Below, piece after piece: positions 35,201 through 50,200 of a stretch of DNA of 64,000 nucleotides (position 1 is its first letter; each line of letters opens with the position of its first letter). The notes beneath the pieces were generated by a model. It saw nothing but the letters and a program-made list of their open reading frames with translations, did no database searches and was not told where the DNA came from. Where the stretch lies: positions 8,631,789 to 8,695,788 of the forward strand of contig OZ035962.1 of NCBI GenBank assembly GCA_964034945.1, in the 5' to 3' direction. This DNA comes from Chrysopilus asiliformis (Eukaryota > Arthropoda > Insecta > Diptera > Rhagionidae). The translations under genes were made by a program, and so were the position numbers.

Positions 35201-38200
35201 AGTTTGGCTACAGGATCGCCATTTCCCACAACTTGATCTACCGCAGTCTTCTGAGGATCTGCTTATTCCGAAAAATTTGGGTTTAAGGGCAGCTACCATC
35301 TACGAGGTTCTTCGGAGATTCAGAAATTTGGTCCGATTGTCACCGTTTCGATTTGAAGATTTTTGTGCGGCGTTAGTTAATGATGAGCAGAGCCCTCTTC
35401 TAGCTGAGATTCACATAATGCTTTTGAAGGCTATACTACGAGAAGAAGATTCACAGGCAACACATTTCGGTCCATTGGATCAGAAGGATAGCGTCAATAT
35501 TGCCCTATATTTAATGGATACGGTCACCTGGCCAGAGATTATGCGAGGCTATGTGGAGAGTGATGTTGCATTCGATCGAAATGTTTTAAATATTCTCACA
35601 ATAAAAGAATATCCATATACCAGCGTTGAAGATAGATTAACGGTTCTACAGTTTCTAACTGATCAGTTTTTGATAACCACATCGGTGCGAGATGATTTAT
35701 TGCAAGAGGGTCCCATTCACTACGATGACCACTGTCGAATTTGCCATAGACTAGGCGACTTATTGTGTTGCGAAACATGTCCAGCAGTATTCCATTTAGA
35801 GTGCGTTGATCCACCTCTTCCTGATGTTCCTACCGAAGATTGGCAGTGTAGCATTTGCAAAGCCCATCGTGTCAGTGGAGTTGGTGATTGCGTTTCATCG
35901 CAGGAGAAACAGGGACTTTTGATTAGGCAGGATAGTCTCGGGTATGATCGCCATGGGCGAAAATTCTGGTTTGTCGGCAGACGAATTTTCGTAGAGAATC
36001 AGGAGGGCACTGAAGTGTGGTACTATAGTACTGTCGCTCAATTCGATTTGCTGGTATCCAAACTGGATGAAAATGATTTAGAAGCTATACTTTGTCGAGA
36101 AATAAATGAATTGAAAGATGAAATCCTTCGTCAAATGACGCTTACGCAGAATATAACCAACGAGAATAAAGGAAACAAAAAATCATACTTTGAAATTGAG
36201 GAGGAGAGGATCAACAAACTGCTTAAGATCTCAACTTCCAATGGTGGTGGCGTCGGCGGTGGGAGTAGTAGTAGTAGCAGTAATGAGGAAATAAATACGA
36301 CCGCTAATGCGTCAGGAACAGATTTCGAAGAACAGATCGACATTGAGGGAATTGTCGGCGCGACAGTTTTGAATAAAAGTGATATAAAGCGGATAAATTC
36401 AAATGATGAGATGGGTATGAATTCGGATTCACGAATGACTCGACAGAAACTTAATCAGATTTCGAATGGAACATTATATTTTAAGCTCGGCATGGATAAT
36501 GCATTCAAGACGTATGTTAATCAATTTACAACAAATCCAATAGCATTAAATAAGCCGCAACGGAATGAGGACCGTGATAAGAAGCGCCATCTGTCGCATA
36601 AATTCTCTCTGACAACAGCTTCAGAATTCAAGTGGACCGGCACCCTAGGTGGCAGTGAATCAAATATCATAACGACATTGCGTCAAACGTTCCTTCTGCT
36701 AGAGCAAACGATTGCTGCGGCATTTATGAATCCCAATTGGCAGACATTACGGAAGATTTGGGTAGCAGCGATCACCAGTTGTACGAAACCAAGTGATTTT
36801 GCATGTGCTTTAATTGCACTTCAGGTATGTTTCAAGGGCGTGATATTTGCGAATGTCTGGCATGAACAGTTGGGCCATACGAAAATGCAGAGGATAACAT
36901 CTGGTGAGCGGGAGGATAAGAAGAAAGCGGAGAAACGTGAAAAGCGTGAACGTGACGATGAAGAGGAACGAAATCGATTAGCTTATAATTATGTTAAATA
37001 TTCATTGGGATTAAAACATCAGGTATGGAAGCAAAAGGGCGAAGAATATCGAATCCACGGTCAATGGGGATGGATATGGATGTCTTATAGTCGTCGGCAA
37101 ACGAAGAAATTTCGTGTATTGGATAAAATAAATCCGACTAAAGTAATGGTGCCCATACGAAAGGATAATATCGATAGAATTGTGACAGTCGATCCGAGGA
37201 CAAGAGCTTTCCTAAGGCAATGCGCCGTTCGCAAGAAGCTTGGCAAAGATTTCAAGTGTCCGGAAGAGTTTAGTGGAGTCGATTTGATTGATGTGCCTGA
37301 AACATTCGACGAAATCGACATATCAAAAGCGCTCACAACACCAGGACGCTTACTCTATCCGAACGTTGCTAGAAAATCGAAATTGGATGATTTGCTGTCG
37401 CGTCGCTTACGTTTGAAGGAGATGGAAGAGCAGAGGATCAGTTCTGGTGTCCACAAAGACGATGACGTTGATGTTGTTAATGACACAACTAGTAATCTTG
37501 GTGAACTGAAGCAAACATCGAATAGTGGCACAAATATGGTACGGCAATCATATTTAGAAAAACGATTAGTTCAATTGGCTGGCAATAAAGTTACCGGTGT
37601 GAATAATTTGCAAAATGTATCAAATATCAATTTGAATTTAGTTAACACACTAGCAAAGAAAATCCACGCTGAACGATTACAATTCAGTCAGTTAAATAGA
37701 TTCTCGAAGAATAACCGTTGCTATACCAGAAGCTGCAATACAAATTCAAATGCAATTTCTCAAATCACACAAATTACTTGCTATTCACCACTTTGTCTAC
37801 AGAAAGCTAGATCCAAGCGAGAACTATTGTTACTCTTGCGAAAAGCACATACAGCTGGCATTGGTTCGAAGGAGGCTGTCGCAGCAATCATCGATGCTGT
37901 TAAGAAACCATCGATCCTAGAACAAAAACTAATGGAAGGTAAACGTGATGCATTCTCCATTGAAGATACGGACGATGGTCGAATTAACGAAGAGAGCACC
38001 GTGGATTTGCAACAGGATTTCAAAAATGCAATTATCCACTCCTTTGGCTGGGACGAATCTGTGATAACGTCATGCATTGTGATCGCCAAAGAGGAGATCA
38101 AACATGAACCAATGGAGTGCGACAATGAAGTGACAGTGAAAACTGAGACACCGAATGACGATAAAGTCGAAGACAAGCCGCACATAATCGACGAAAATGC

Positions 38201-41200
38201 CATGGATGTTGATCATGAGGTGAAAATTGAAAGTAATCAAAGTCCTGAGAAAACATTGCCTGACTTGGATGTAAATACAAGCAATAAACAAAATGATACC
38301 ATCGTTAATGTCGATTCGACGAGTAATCCACCGATTTTGGAGATGGAGAGCTCCGAATCGCAACCAGATTTCTTCGACGATGACAATTCACGGAGTCGAG
38401 GTTGTCGAAAGTCGCCACGCAATCGAAAAGCTGTTACCACTGTGACAACAACGATGACGACCACTTCAACGACAAAAACCACATCGAAATTCGTTGATGG
38501 TTGTCTGGAGAGCCAAGAAAGTTCCACTGTTCAATCGAAAATTAATAAAAAGGAAATCGCATCAGATAAGAAACAATCAACGTTGGAAGTGGCTACATCA
38601 GCGATTCAGCAATCAAGATTCATAGCGAAACCAAACAGGAGATTCGCTCTTAATAGTAAACTAGTGAAGAAGGAGGAAACCATTAAAGTTGAAAAGGAAT
38701 TAGCCCCGGATGGATCGGAACGGGTATTTACAGCGTCATCGTCGAGGGGTAAAATTTATCTCAAGAAAATCACAAATGAGAAAACACCGGCTAAACCAGC
38801 TGTTAAAGCAGCACAAGCTAAATTCCCACTTATTGGCAATTTCAATACACACAAATCGATGAAATCCCTAATGGTGCTAGCAAGGCATGATTTAATAAAA
38901 TTAGCACGACATGGTGGGAAAATCACTGTAACTGGATATCATCATTTAGCTAAGACAAATATGTCGGTATGGCCATATCCTTGCTCGCGTCCGCTATTCA
39001 AAACTTGCTGGCTATTTAGAACAACAAATCTTCGGACATTATCATCAGTCGCCTTACAATTTAGAATTCTATGGTGTTGTCTAAGATGGGACGACATGAT
39101 TACCAAACCACCGACAGCTGATGGTAAACATCAGATCACAACCGAAACGGAAATTGTAACGTTAGAATTGCTCAAGCATAGATATATTGGGAAATTTTCG
39201 GAGAAGACGCAGTATCTTCGAAGGAAAGTCGTTATACCGTTGGAACTGCCAAAAACTATAAGAGGTGAGTGTTATTTTTTTTTTACATTTAGAATAGAGT
39301 ATTGTATTGTTGAAAAATTTCGACATCTTTATTTTGCCTGAAAATCATTTCCTCGACACTCCTGAGCCGATTTATTACAAAAATATCTTTCTGTCTGTCT
39401 ATGTACAAGATTTCTCAAAAACTCTAGAGCCTAGAGCTATGAAATTTTAGAGGGATGTTTGGCCCTAGAAAGGGACGATCCTATTAACTTCTGGTGGTAA
39501 TCCGTTAATCGGAAGTAATGGCGGCTTTTTAAAAATCGCAATTATTTACTGCGGAACTATGCATTGTTTCAATAGTCTTATGTGTAACAAGAATTGAAGA
39601 CAGTACAACTTCCTACACTTGATTATATTTCATTTGTCGGGTTATGGTGGAAATTGCGCACAAACGTAGATTTTGGATAAGAAATTCATGTACTGTTCAC
39701 ATCAGATTTTCCAAAATAATATAATTTTATTTCTTCTTTCGTCTCGTCCTTTCAAACAATATTATTTATTTCCTCGTCATCTTAGTCCATGTGAAATTAT
39801 GCTAAAGTGGCAATTTGAAAACCACACATTCCATACTGGTTTTGACGTATTTGAAAATCATTCTACATTTTTACTATCGCAATGCGCGTTTGGACTTACG
39901 AAGCATGATTTATTCATCTCAAAAGCACTTTGCTTATTATTTTCCTTCTTATGTTAAATGTTGTGTTGCTCCTTCTAATGTTAGTTTTAATTATTATTTA
40001 AACTAATTTCCATCTGAAATAATCCGCAGAAGTGACATCCATTCGATCTGGTCTGCGTAAGAGAAAACGCGCTGAATCACCCCAGCAAACTGAGCCCCAA
40101 GTTACAGAGGAATGGGTGGACGAAGAAAAACTAGAACTATGGGAGATCAAACTATTCGGCGAAAAGCAAGAAAAGGCCGTGACTCGAACAGTAACTGGTA
40201 AACTGCCACCACAACGACAACTGGAGGCAAGTTCCTCGAGCAGCAATAGTTCCAGCAATTCACCGAATGTCAACGCAAAGGTGGCGAATAAAACAACGCC
40301 CGAGGAAATCAAAGAGAAAATGGAACAGCAGCTGCGTTTGCAGCGTGCAGCTCATAATCAGAAACGTATATTAGAAGTTAAACAACAGCAAGGTAAGAAA
40401 ATGTTTTTTCTACTTAAATATATTTTTTCAAGAAAAATATTTTAAATTTATTACTACTCGTTTTGCAAAAAAGTCACAAAAGCTGAGAATGCGAATGAAA
40501 ATAATGAAGGTAATTTTAAATTACCTTTAAGTTATTAAATTCCTAAAGTTTTCTTTTCTTTTCGGATTTAAAGACAAATTCTTAACGGTTATAATTTCTT
40601 TTAAATAAATACAGGTACATCAACAACAACACCCAAGACCAATATAATTGGCAATAGGCGAGTGATTGTTAAAAATCCAGATGGGACAACGCGAGTCATT
40701 CATCAAACGATATCAGCTCCCGTACAAAAGCAAGCACAAACGGAGTCACCATCTTCGACTACTCCAACTGCTAATCCTGCAACACCCACACAGCACAAAG
40801 TGCAGATAATCCGAGGCCCGGATGGAAAAGTCAGCGTACGTGGCTTAAATCCTGGCCAACAATTAATTCAAATGCCCGATGGAAAATTACATGTGCTGAC
40901 AACAACTCCTGGTAAGATTGTTGTAAATTTGAATTTGTTTACAAATTTACGAAATGCGATTTTGTTAGAAAAAATTACAATTCGTCACATCAGTGTGCAC
41001 ATATTGAGATTGTTTCTATGTAGATATTAAAAAAATTGTTGTTTATTCTCAGATTTTAGAGAAAAATGATGAAAAGTTTACAATATTGTGCCAGAAAATT
41101 GTGTGTCTGGGAAAGTCTAGATAATGGTGTGCGAATAATTCAAATTCACAAAGAAATTCAGGAAATGACTAATATAGTTGCTTTTCAAAAATTTAAAATT

Positions 41201-44200
41201 CGTTTTTCGCCATTTTCTCGGAAAATACGCTTTTTTCAGTAGTATTATTCATTAAAAAATTTGAAGATAATCGTCATTTCGAAAAATTCAATTTTTTTGC
41301 GATTATAAACGGTTTTTTTGGTGGTTAAATGTATCAGCTGAATTAAAGAGAACATTTTCGACAATTTTGTTACTCATCTTTATTTTTTCTCGAGATGTTT
41401 TCATTAAAAAGTGATAAATTATATTTTTGCAAATTCCTTAGAAGCTAACGGTATTTATTTTAAAGCAAAATAAAATATGTCCGTGTACACCGAATTTAGA
41501 TTTCTCTACATTTTTGCCTTTTACCGTGATCCAGATATTTTATATTTTGTAATGAAATTGACATTTGAATAAATTGCGCAGAAATGTAGATTTTGTATAA
41601 GAAAATCATACGTGAACAGCATGTTTTAAAATCTTTGTATTCTTGATTTTCAGGTTCTGGCAATAAAACGGTCGCTCTTAAACCGACTAGTGGTGCTTCC
41701 ACTCCAAAAACAATAGTGCAAACGAAAACTGTCCAACAATCACCTCAAGTTGCTTCTAAACAGACAGTTGTTGTTAAACAAGTTGCTAAACCACCACAGC
41801 AGAATGTTGTCAAACAAGTCGTACAGGCGAAGCCTCAAGTTACACAAAAGGTGAGTTTTTTTTTCAAAATTTTCAGTCTTTTGATCTAAAATGTTGGTTT
41901 AAAGGTGACCAAAATTTATTTCATTCCGTCATTACTTCTACTTGTATTTATAATCTTTTTCCCCCCTTAAAAATACAGGTCGTTGTCACTGGAAATCAAT
42001 TATTAACGCCGGCGAATACACAAAAATTACAACAGCCGGCCACATCCTCAGTCACTTCGCCAACATTACAAAAGATAATCACAAGTCCTGGGCAAATAAT
42101 GACGGGAAGTCAGACACCACAGAAAATCGTTACAACCGCTGGTAGCCTGCAGCAGCTTTTGGCTCAAACGGCCGGCACTGGTCAGAAATTGATTCTAGGA
42201 CAAAATGTTCAGGGTCAAAAAGTGTTAATATCATCACCAGCTCAGCCTCAACAACAGCCAGTTCAGCAGCAGATCATCGTTCAAAACTCACCTCAGCCGA
42301 CTGGATTGCAGCAGCAACAGCAAATCGTAATTAATCAGGCGGGCCAGAAGGTTTTGCAGCACATCGTGACCGCCGGAAGTACACAACAGCATATAATCGT
42401 TGGCGGTCAGAGGATCCTCTTGCAGCCACATCAAAGGATAGTCGCCCAGCAAACAGTTTCCAATTCAGCAACAATCACCCAGCCCGTTCAAGTTGTACAG
42501 CAACAGATCATTCAACCGCAGCAAACTCAGCAGGTAATCACGCAAGCTCAGCCGCAAATGCAAGTTCAGCACGTCGTACAGCCGAAGCAAATACTTCAGC
42601 AACAAGTGACCCAAGCAGCGCAAACAATCCAACAGCAGCCGCAACAACAAACTCAAGTCATTCAACAACAAACACAAGTCATTCAACAACAACAACAACA
42701 GCAGCAGCAGCCGACACAAACGCAAGTCGTTCAACAGCAGGTGCAAGTTGTTCAACAGCAGGCGCAAGTTGTCCAGAATCCTTCATCTCAGACTGTAACG
42801 CAAAGTACACAACAGCAGGTCATTGTACAGAATTCAGCCATGGCCCAGCAATTGGCACAAGGCAAATTACAAGTGGCTACGGTCAACGGACAGCAAGTGA
42901 TCATTCGGCCCCTTGGTAATAATCAAGCACACATTGTCGCTCACATAAAGACACAAAGCGATGGCAATGCTCATATCGTAGCGCACGCGAATTTCGTTGA
43001 TCAGCCAACACAGGAGCAGCCAGAGCCACAAATTCAATCGCCACAGAAGGTTTCACAAATTGTGCAACGGCAAATTGTTACGAGTCCCGTTAGCAATAAT
43101 ATTGTCCAGCAGAAGCTTCAAACACAGCCGCAAATCCAACAGCAAATTGTTCAACAGCAGCAGCCGAATTTAACGCCAATCGAACAGAGTTTGCTACAAG
43201 GCCAGCCACCTGGCACTGTCATCAAATGTGTTACTGCGCAAGTAATTCAAACCGAACAGGGTCCGAGAATCGTATTGCAGGGATTAGCGGGTAATGATTT
43301 TACACCGCAACAATTAGCTCTTGTGCAACAGCAAGTTAAACAGCAGTTATTAAAAGGTAAATCATTAACTTATGAAAAAAATTATTTTTTCGGTTTTGTG
43401 GATATTTGGTCGATGGTATTATTTAAGGAAGATCTTTTTTTTTTAAGAATTGGTTTGTCATTTTGTTCAAAATAATAAGGGTACAAAATTCTTTGTAATC
43501 GCAGGAATAGTTCATTTGAAACTAATGAAAAACCCAAATAGTATTCTGTGTAAAAAAAATTTCACGAATTACTACTAACAACAAAACTAACGTACGTTTT
43601 TCCAAATCATTTCATAGCACAAGAATCAAGTGGCAAACAAGGTGTTCTTGGACCAACAAAAATCTACTTAGCCGTTCAACCATCAGCTGGGGTACAGCAG
43701 CAAGCCCAAGCTCAACCGCCTCCACTGACACCGGTGCAATCATCAACGCAACAGCAACAAGTAAGTATATGTTAAGCCAAACAAACCAAAAAAAAAAAAC
43801 TACAAAACAAAAAAAAACTGACAAAACAAACTACTCAACTTTTTCCTACGTTTTTTTTTAATTTTTGTAAAATTGAATTAACAAAAAAAAACATTAAAAT
43901 GAGGAGAATGAGAAAAAATATTTTTTTTTTTTTTCAAATAAATTTATTTTTGTTCAAAATCTTGTTACACTCACATAAAGTGAACAACTAAAGGAAGAAA
44001 ATATTTTTTCAAAAATTTTTAATTTGTTTTTCACTTAACTTTTGATTTTTTTTTTGTTCTATTGCATTGTTTTTATACAAGACTTTTCAAGTATTATAAA
44101 AATGCTATACAATATTGTATTTAATTTTTTTTTGAAAAATTGTTTTTGTTTCCATTTGCATTGCAATTTGCTAAGACAACGTGAATTTGGTGTTGAGCAT

Positions 44201-47200
44201 TTTTTTTATTGATCTGTTCTTTTATTGGATATAAGTCGATGTGGTTTTTTATCAATTCAATGCAAATTGCAAGCAAAAAAATTGTTTTTAAATACATGGC
44301 AAAGAGCGAATTACGCAATCCCAGATTTATGCAAATGTTCGAAATACCCACAAGAAAAATTCACCCTTATTGCGATTGTCGTGTCGTTTTCGACAAGAGT
44401 CGTTTTACAAAAAGACGTCAACCAACACGACAATCGCAATAACGTTGAATATTTGTTCTTATTTTTAAATAAAAGTTGTAAGAAATAAAATATTTTTAAT
44501 TTCCTTTAAATTCCAAGCATGTTTTTTTTTTGGGACATTCGATTGTTGCGATCTCGCGATTTGTGCAAACGGCTTCCAGTGGCACCACACTCTCCCCGAA
44601 CGTAGACGAATCACAGTCTTTGTGAATTAAATCCATTTATCTGTCTTAAAATTTCAGTTTACTATATAAAATATGCAAAATTATAAAATATTTACAATAT
44701 CGTAGACCGCCGAATAAATGGAAAAATACGTAATTCAATTTACAAAAAAAGGCCCAAACTGACAGCGGAAACTATGATTCGTCAACATTCGGGCGGATGT
44801 GATGTCACTATTTTATTTTACCTTGTGCGTAACTCGAGCTTTGCCTGTAATTCTGAACCGATTTCTACACGCGACGTTTTGAAATACGATGTAGTAAAAT
44901 ATTTTTCTTATAGAGATTTTTTTTTATTTAAGAAATTTTTCTTTTCATTTTTATTTTTCATAGGTAAAAAGTTTTTCAATATTTTACACCGAAATCGTAG
45001 AATAGGAAAGTTTTTATTCGCGTTTTTAAGCACAAATCAGTTATCTAAGAATATTTAAATTTAATTGTTAGATCGGTTACTTAAGTTTAGGGAAATGAAA
45101 AACATTCACATTAGCGAGAAAACTAGAAAAAATACATTTTTAATTAAATGAAATCGTCTTCTTTTAAATTTTTTTTTTTGTGTAGAAGTTGATTCAGGTG
45201 CATATGACAAATTCATTATAAATATATTTTTAACACTAGTTTTTAATGATTTATTTATTTCGTAATATATAATTTGTGTTTTATTTTATAACTTCTTTAT
45301 TGATAAGTTTTTATTGCTTAAACAAATAATTAAAATGAATGACCAGATAATAAAAACATTCGTATTTCGTTTGTTTTCAAATCGATTTGAAATTGGTAGC
45401 GTATGATGAGTTTTATCTAAGTTTTATTATTATTTTATTTTTTTTTGAAGAAAAAAAAAAGAAGTCCCCTATTGTATATTGAATAAGAATTATAAACAAA
45501 AGTTCATAAATCGTATAATGTATAAAGTGAGAAATATAGACAATTTTTTTTAATTATTATTATTAAATTGAATTCAAATTAACGATTACTGAAAGAGTAA
45601 ATAGTATGAAAGATAAATTCATTGTAAATGTAAAAGCGCTTTTTGCAATAAAATCATTTAACAATTACTAAAAAATCGTTTTTAATTCATTCATATTTTA
45701 TTTTGATTTCTCTTTTAATTTGTTTATTTTTATATACTTTCTTTTGTATTGGAATAGATGCAAATAAATAAATCTATGAATACAATTTAGACTGTATATA
45801 TATATGTGTGTGTGTGTGTGAATTTTCGAACAATTTGCACACACATAACAGTTATCGGTAATTACGTGTAAAAAATTATTAATTTTCACAATAAAAATGA
45901 TTGAAGAATCGGTTTAATTTTGTATTTATTTTCTTGTTGATTTTCGTTCTCATTTTTTCCGAACAAAAAAAAATATCGTTTTCGATTTGCTCAATCCGCA
46001 CCTCCCTCTTTTTTAAAAGCACTTTCAAAAACTTTAAAGTAGTATATTTTCATTTATTTTGTTTGTTTTCCATAATTTTTAATTAAATGAATACATAAAA
46101 AACAGTATTTGTGAACTTTCGACCATTTTCCATAACGTTAAAGAAAAAAAAATAATTTTTAAATTTATTAATTTTTTATTTATGAATAATAAAAAATAAA
46201 CTTATAATCAAAGTAAAGCCTTGTGTGTGTCTTTGAGTAAAACGAAACGAAAAAGTATTTGAGACATTTTCATTTCTTTTATATCACAAACTCAATCAAT
46301 CGGTTTTGAATTAAGATGATAGAATTTTTGTAGATAAAAAAGATTAAAAAAAATATTTGCTAATTAAAATATTTTTTTTTCATTGTTAACATATCTAAAA
46401 AATTCATAATTAGTTGGATGATTATTTGCAATTGGCCTTTGTGTTGACAAAAAGCGCTCTTTTTTACCATGAATCATTAATTTGTTTTAATCTAATTTCT
46501 ACTTTTGCTAAAAGTTTAAATTTTACAACGCATTAACATCAATGTTGAGATTTTTTTTTAATTTCCTCTATGATTAACATAAAAAAAAAATATTAGATAA
46601 AATTCCTTTTTAAAAATAAAAGAGTTTTAAAAAAATACCTGGAAATTGATGAAGAGATTACAGTGAAAAAGTATGAGCAGCAAATTCATAAAAAAAAATT
46701 TCATCACTAAAATTTTTCAACAAAAAACAATTTTTTTTTTCTATAAAAATAAATTCAAAACGTGCGGTTTTATTATTATTTTTTTTTTAATTTTTTAAGT
46801 AATTCAAAGAAAAAAGTTAAAACACAAAGGCTTAACCGTTTGTAATCATCTTAATTTAAAATCATTTTTTCCCGTAATTGAAAAAAAATAATACTTTTAT
46901 GGAAAAAATACGAAGAGAGAAAGGTCGAATTTCACTTACACAAATTTTTGGTTCCTTTTTGTTGATTGATGGAATTTCCTTTGATTTTTCTATTCAAAAT
47001 GACTGAAATTTGAATATTATTTCCTATTTAAACAAAAAATAATAAAATATTTTCAAAAAAAATGATTCGAAAATTTCTTAATCAGATAATTGACATATAA
47101 AATTTTTATAAAAATTTATGTGAAGAAGACTGCTTATACTAGATTTTTTTTACCTTAATCTCTTCATGAAATTCCTCTCCAAAAGGTGTGCTGGAGTAAA

Positions 47201-50200
47201 TACATCCACTGATCAGAACAGACACAGGTAGGTTTTTTTGTATTTTGGTATTTTTTTTAGTTTGACTTTCAGAGTAGCACACTAAACATAATCATTTTAT
47301 GAATTTTTGACTTAATAAAATATTTTAAGGTTAAGCAAAATTTACTATTGAGTCCAAATTAACTGAAATTGTTTACTTATTTTATATCGTCTCCACACGC
47401 TTGACAAATGAAAGCGAATTACACTCAAGATTGCCAGTTGGGCACTTCTTTGTAAATGTAATTACATTTTTCCCATTTATCCGGCCTTATTTTAAAGTAT
47501 TTTAAAATAAGCAAAATATCAAATCTTTACAATATTGTATTGTAAGAGGGACAAATGGAAAAATACGTAATTCAATTTACAAACGGAGACCAACCTGGAA
47601 ACCGCGGCCAAAGTATAGGCAATCCAAATACTTTCAGTTTACACAAAATTGTGATGTTCCACTAGTGCGAATGAAAGTGATTTCGGCGGGTATGGTGAAG
47701 AGAATTCAGTCCCTACTTGAGTGAGGGCCGATACAAGAGACAAGGGAGATTCAACTGACTGTATTGTTCTCATTCACACTCACTAGACAAATGTCGCTCT
47801 TTCTTTGCACTGGCATATGGATTTTAAATTACATGGATTGTCTATACTTTGCAGTGACTGTTGCCTGTGTTCGGCTTGAGTGTGAAGCCAGCATTAAGTC
47901 AAATTGGAAACAAAGTTTATGAAAACGTTTCTGATTGAAATAAATTTTAAATCAAATTCTCAATTTACTTAATTTGCAATTTTTATTACAAAATTTTAAA
48001 TCTGCTACTAATGAGCCCTAGAATTTAAGAGCAGAATAACGGGCCTACGTGCATAATGTTGTTTAGTGGAATGTAACAAAAATTGGCCAACCTGTTCTAC
48101 GACAGGGAACCGCAATCTGGTTTTTAAGATCATTTTTGAAAGTTGATCTTTTGTATAGCCACCTTAAATTACGATCCGGGAAATAGGGGAGGTTCACAGT
48201 CGCAGGCAGGGGTCAGGGTCGATTTTAGTGAAGAAAAATTATCCATGAAGGACGACCGACCTAGCCCTGAAAACCGCATCGATATTGTTCCAACGGTTCA
48301 GAGGATAGTGCGAGGGAATTCGCTGGCAAAATGGGTAGGGTTGATTTTGATTTTAATGCGCAAAAATTGTTCGTGGAAGACAAATTACTCAGTGTTAAAA
48401 ACTGCTTCAAAATTGATCCAACGGTTCAAAAAATACCAGAGGAGGGGGTGAAAAATAAGCGGAACATTGGATTGATGCGTAGCCTAAACGCGTCCCTTGC
48501 CGTTGCGACTTAAAGTTGATCTTGAATCGTGCGTGTGTGAAATTACGCAAATTCGTCGATAGGCAATTTTCATCTGGAAGTATTTAGTATTTGCAGAAAA
48601 TGGAAATTGTATACCAATTGTACTCGAAAACACCTGGGTTTTGTAGATATTTAACACATCGATGTGAAGTTTTTTTTTACAGCGTTTAAGATACTAAAAC
48701 CAAGGATTAGGTAAATAAAGATAATAATTCTGGAACAAATTTTGGGGCCCAAAAAAAAATTTAAGGAATCTTAAATATGCCTCGCAAAACGATTATTTTC
48801 CTTTTTATTGTATTTTGACTCAGACATGTCAAAAAATGAATAAAAATATTTAAATTGCATGCTTTTATTGATTGAGATTCATAACTCTACAGTATTTTCC
48901 ATAAATTTTAAAAGTTCTATTGTTGTTTATCTTTAGTTACCTAACCTTTGCTAAAACATCATTTTTGAAAAAAAATCTACCTCTAAAAACGTTCTTAAAT
49001 CTTCCGTCGTCGAAGGAGGATTTTTAGAAAACATTTCAAATTTCCAAAATATTCTTTCTAATAATATTTCAAATCTAGAGGTCCACAAAAAAATTTCTTA
49101 TGAGGCCAAATTAGGCCGGATAAACTCTAAATCAGAGATTCCATGTCGTGTAATGTATAAATCGAAAAAATGGTTAATAGTGGCTTATTTAAACACGTAA
49201 AGTTAAAAATATATTAATTTGAGTTTCATATTCTTTCGGTTATGCAAATGGCGTTGTGAACGTCGATTCAATCAAACATTTGTTATTTGCAAGCTTAATT
49301 TTAATTGTTGACTTTTGTTAGCGGGAGTTTAATCAACCTTCGTGTGAATTCAAATTAAAGAAACAAAACACTTAACTCGAATCTTCACTGACCTGCTAAT
49401 TTTTCTTGATAAAAAAAAAGATATAACTATGACAGAATGATTAGGAAACACTAATGAAACGTTTAAAAGCCTTTAAATTTAGCCATTTTTTGGGTGCAAT
49501 TGATATAGAATTTCGCAAAATCTCTCTTTATAGGTTAACACAGTTGCATTATTAGCTTCTCCTAATAAGCTAGATGAAGCTCAAAAACAAAAACTGAATG
49601 GTGCTCCTGCGACTCCCGACGTTAAAAAAGAGATTCTACAAAAAGTTCTTACTGCCAATATACAAAAGAAAGCCCTACTGCAGCAACAACTCCAACAGCA
49701 AAAACAAATGCAACTTAAAAACAGACAAGATCCCAATCAAAATCCAGAAAATTTAGAAAATTTTCCAACCGGCCATGATGCCGATGCGTTTGTCATAACA
49801 CCAGACTACATCCAGCAAAGTAGTATTGAAATGTTGACTTAAATTGATTTTGCAATTAATTTTAATTTTTCTTGCAGCAATTAAAAATGCCCTTAAGCAA
49901 GAGAATCTTAATCCAGAGATTGAGGAGAAATTATTGAATTTACAACGGTATCAAGAGCGTCAAATGAAAACCGGTGAAATACCTATTCAGCCGATACCCC
50001 AAATACCGAATCATAGCATTTATGTGTCACCACCATCGCCGCCGTCTGCCAAACCTAATAACTCTAGGAAGCGCTCAACGACAAGATCAAATGATGACGA
50101 AGAATGGGTTATGGAGACGCCTAGACGACGACCGCCGCGTCCAATGACGGGTGGTAGTTTCTCAGAGAAGAAGTCAACTGGTAGTAGTGAGATGATGATA

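Larger units (their letters stand above)
43761..49533 (+). other. Large AT-rich intron of E(bx)
   Basis: 5.8 kb and extremely AT-rich, especially 45060-47150. It holds a perfect stem-loop (44368-44442), three inverted-repeat elements (about 44577-44810, 47452-47584, 47609-47851) and a TA/TG microsatellite near 45795-45822. No coding exon was found. A slightly GC-richer stretch at 48130-48520 has short overlapping frames and a duplicated 'tcgattttgattttaatgcgcaaaaatt'-like segment but nothing recognisable. Confidence 0.7.

Noticed and set aside
38098..38527. Overlapping minus-strand frames opposite E(bx) exon 2
   Set aside because: They are shadows of the large plus-strand exon, with no independent signals.
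42465..42767. Leu-rich minus-strand frame of 100 codons
   Set aside because: It is the antisense of the CAG/CAA region of E(bx).
48143..48513. Overlapping 102- and 60-codon frames in the large E(bx) intron
   Set aside because: They share bases in different frames, lack splice partners in phase with E(bx), and arise from a short internal duplication.
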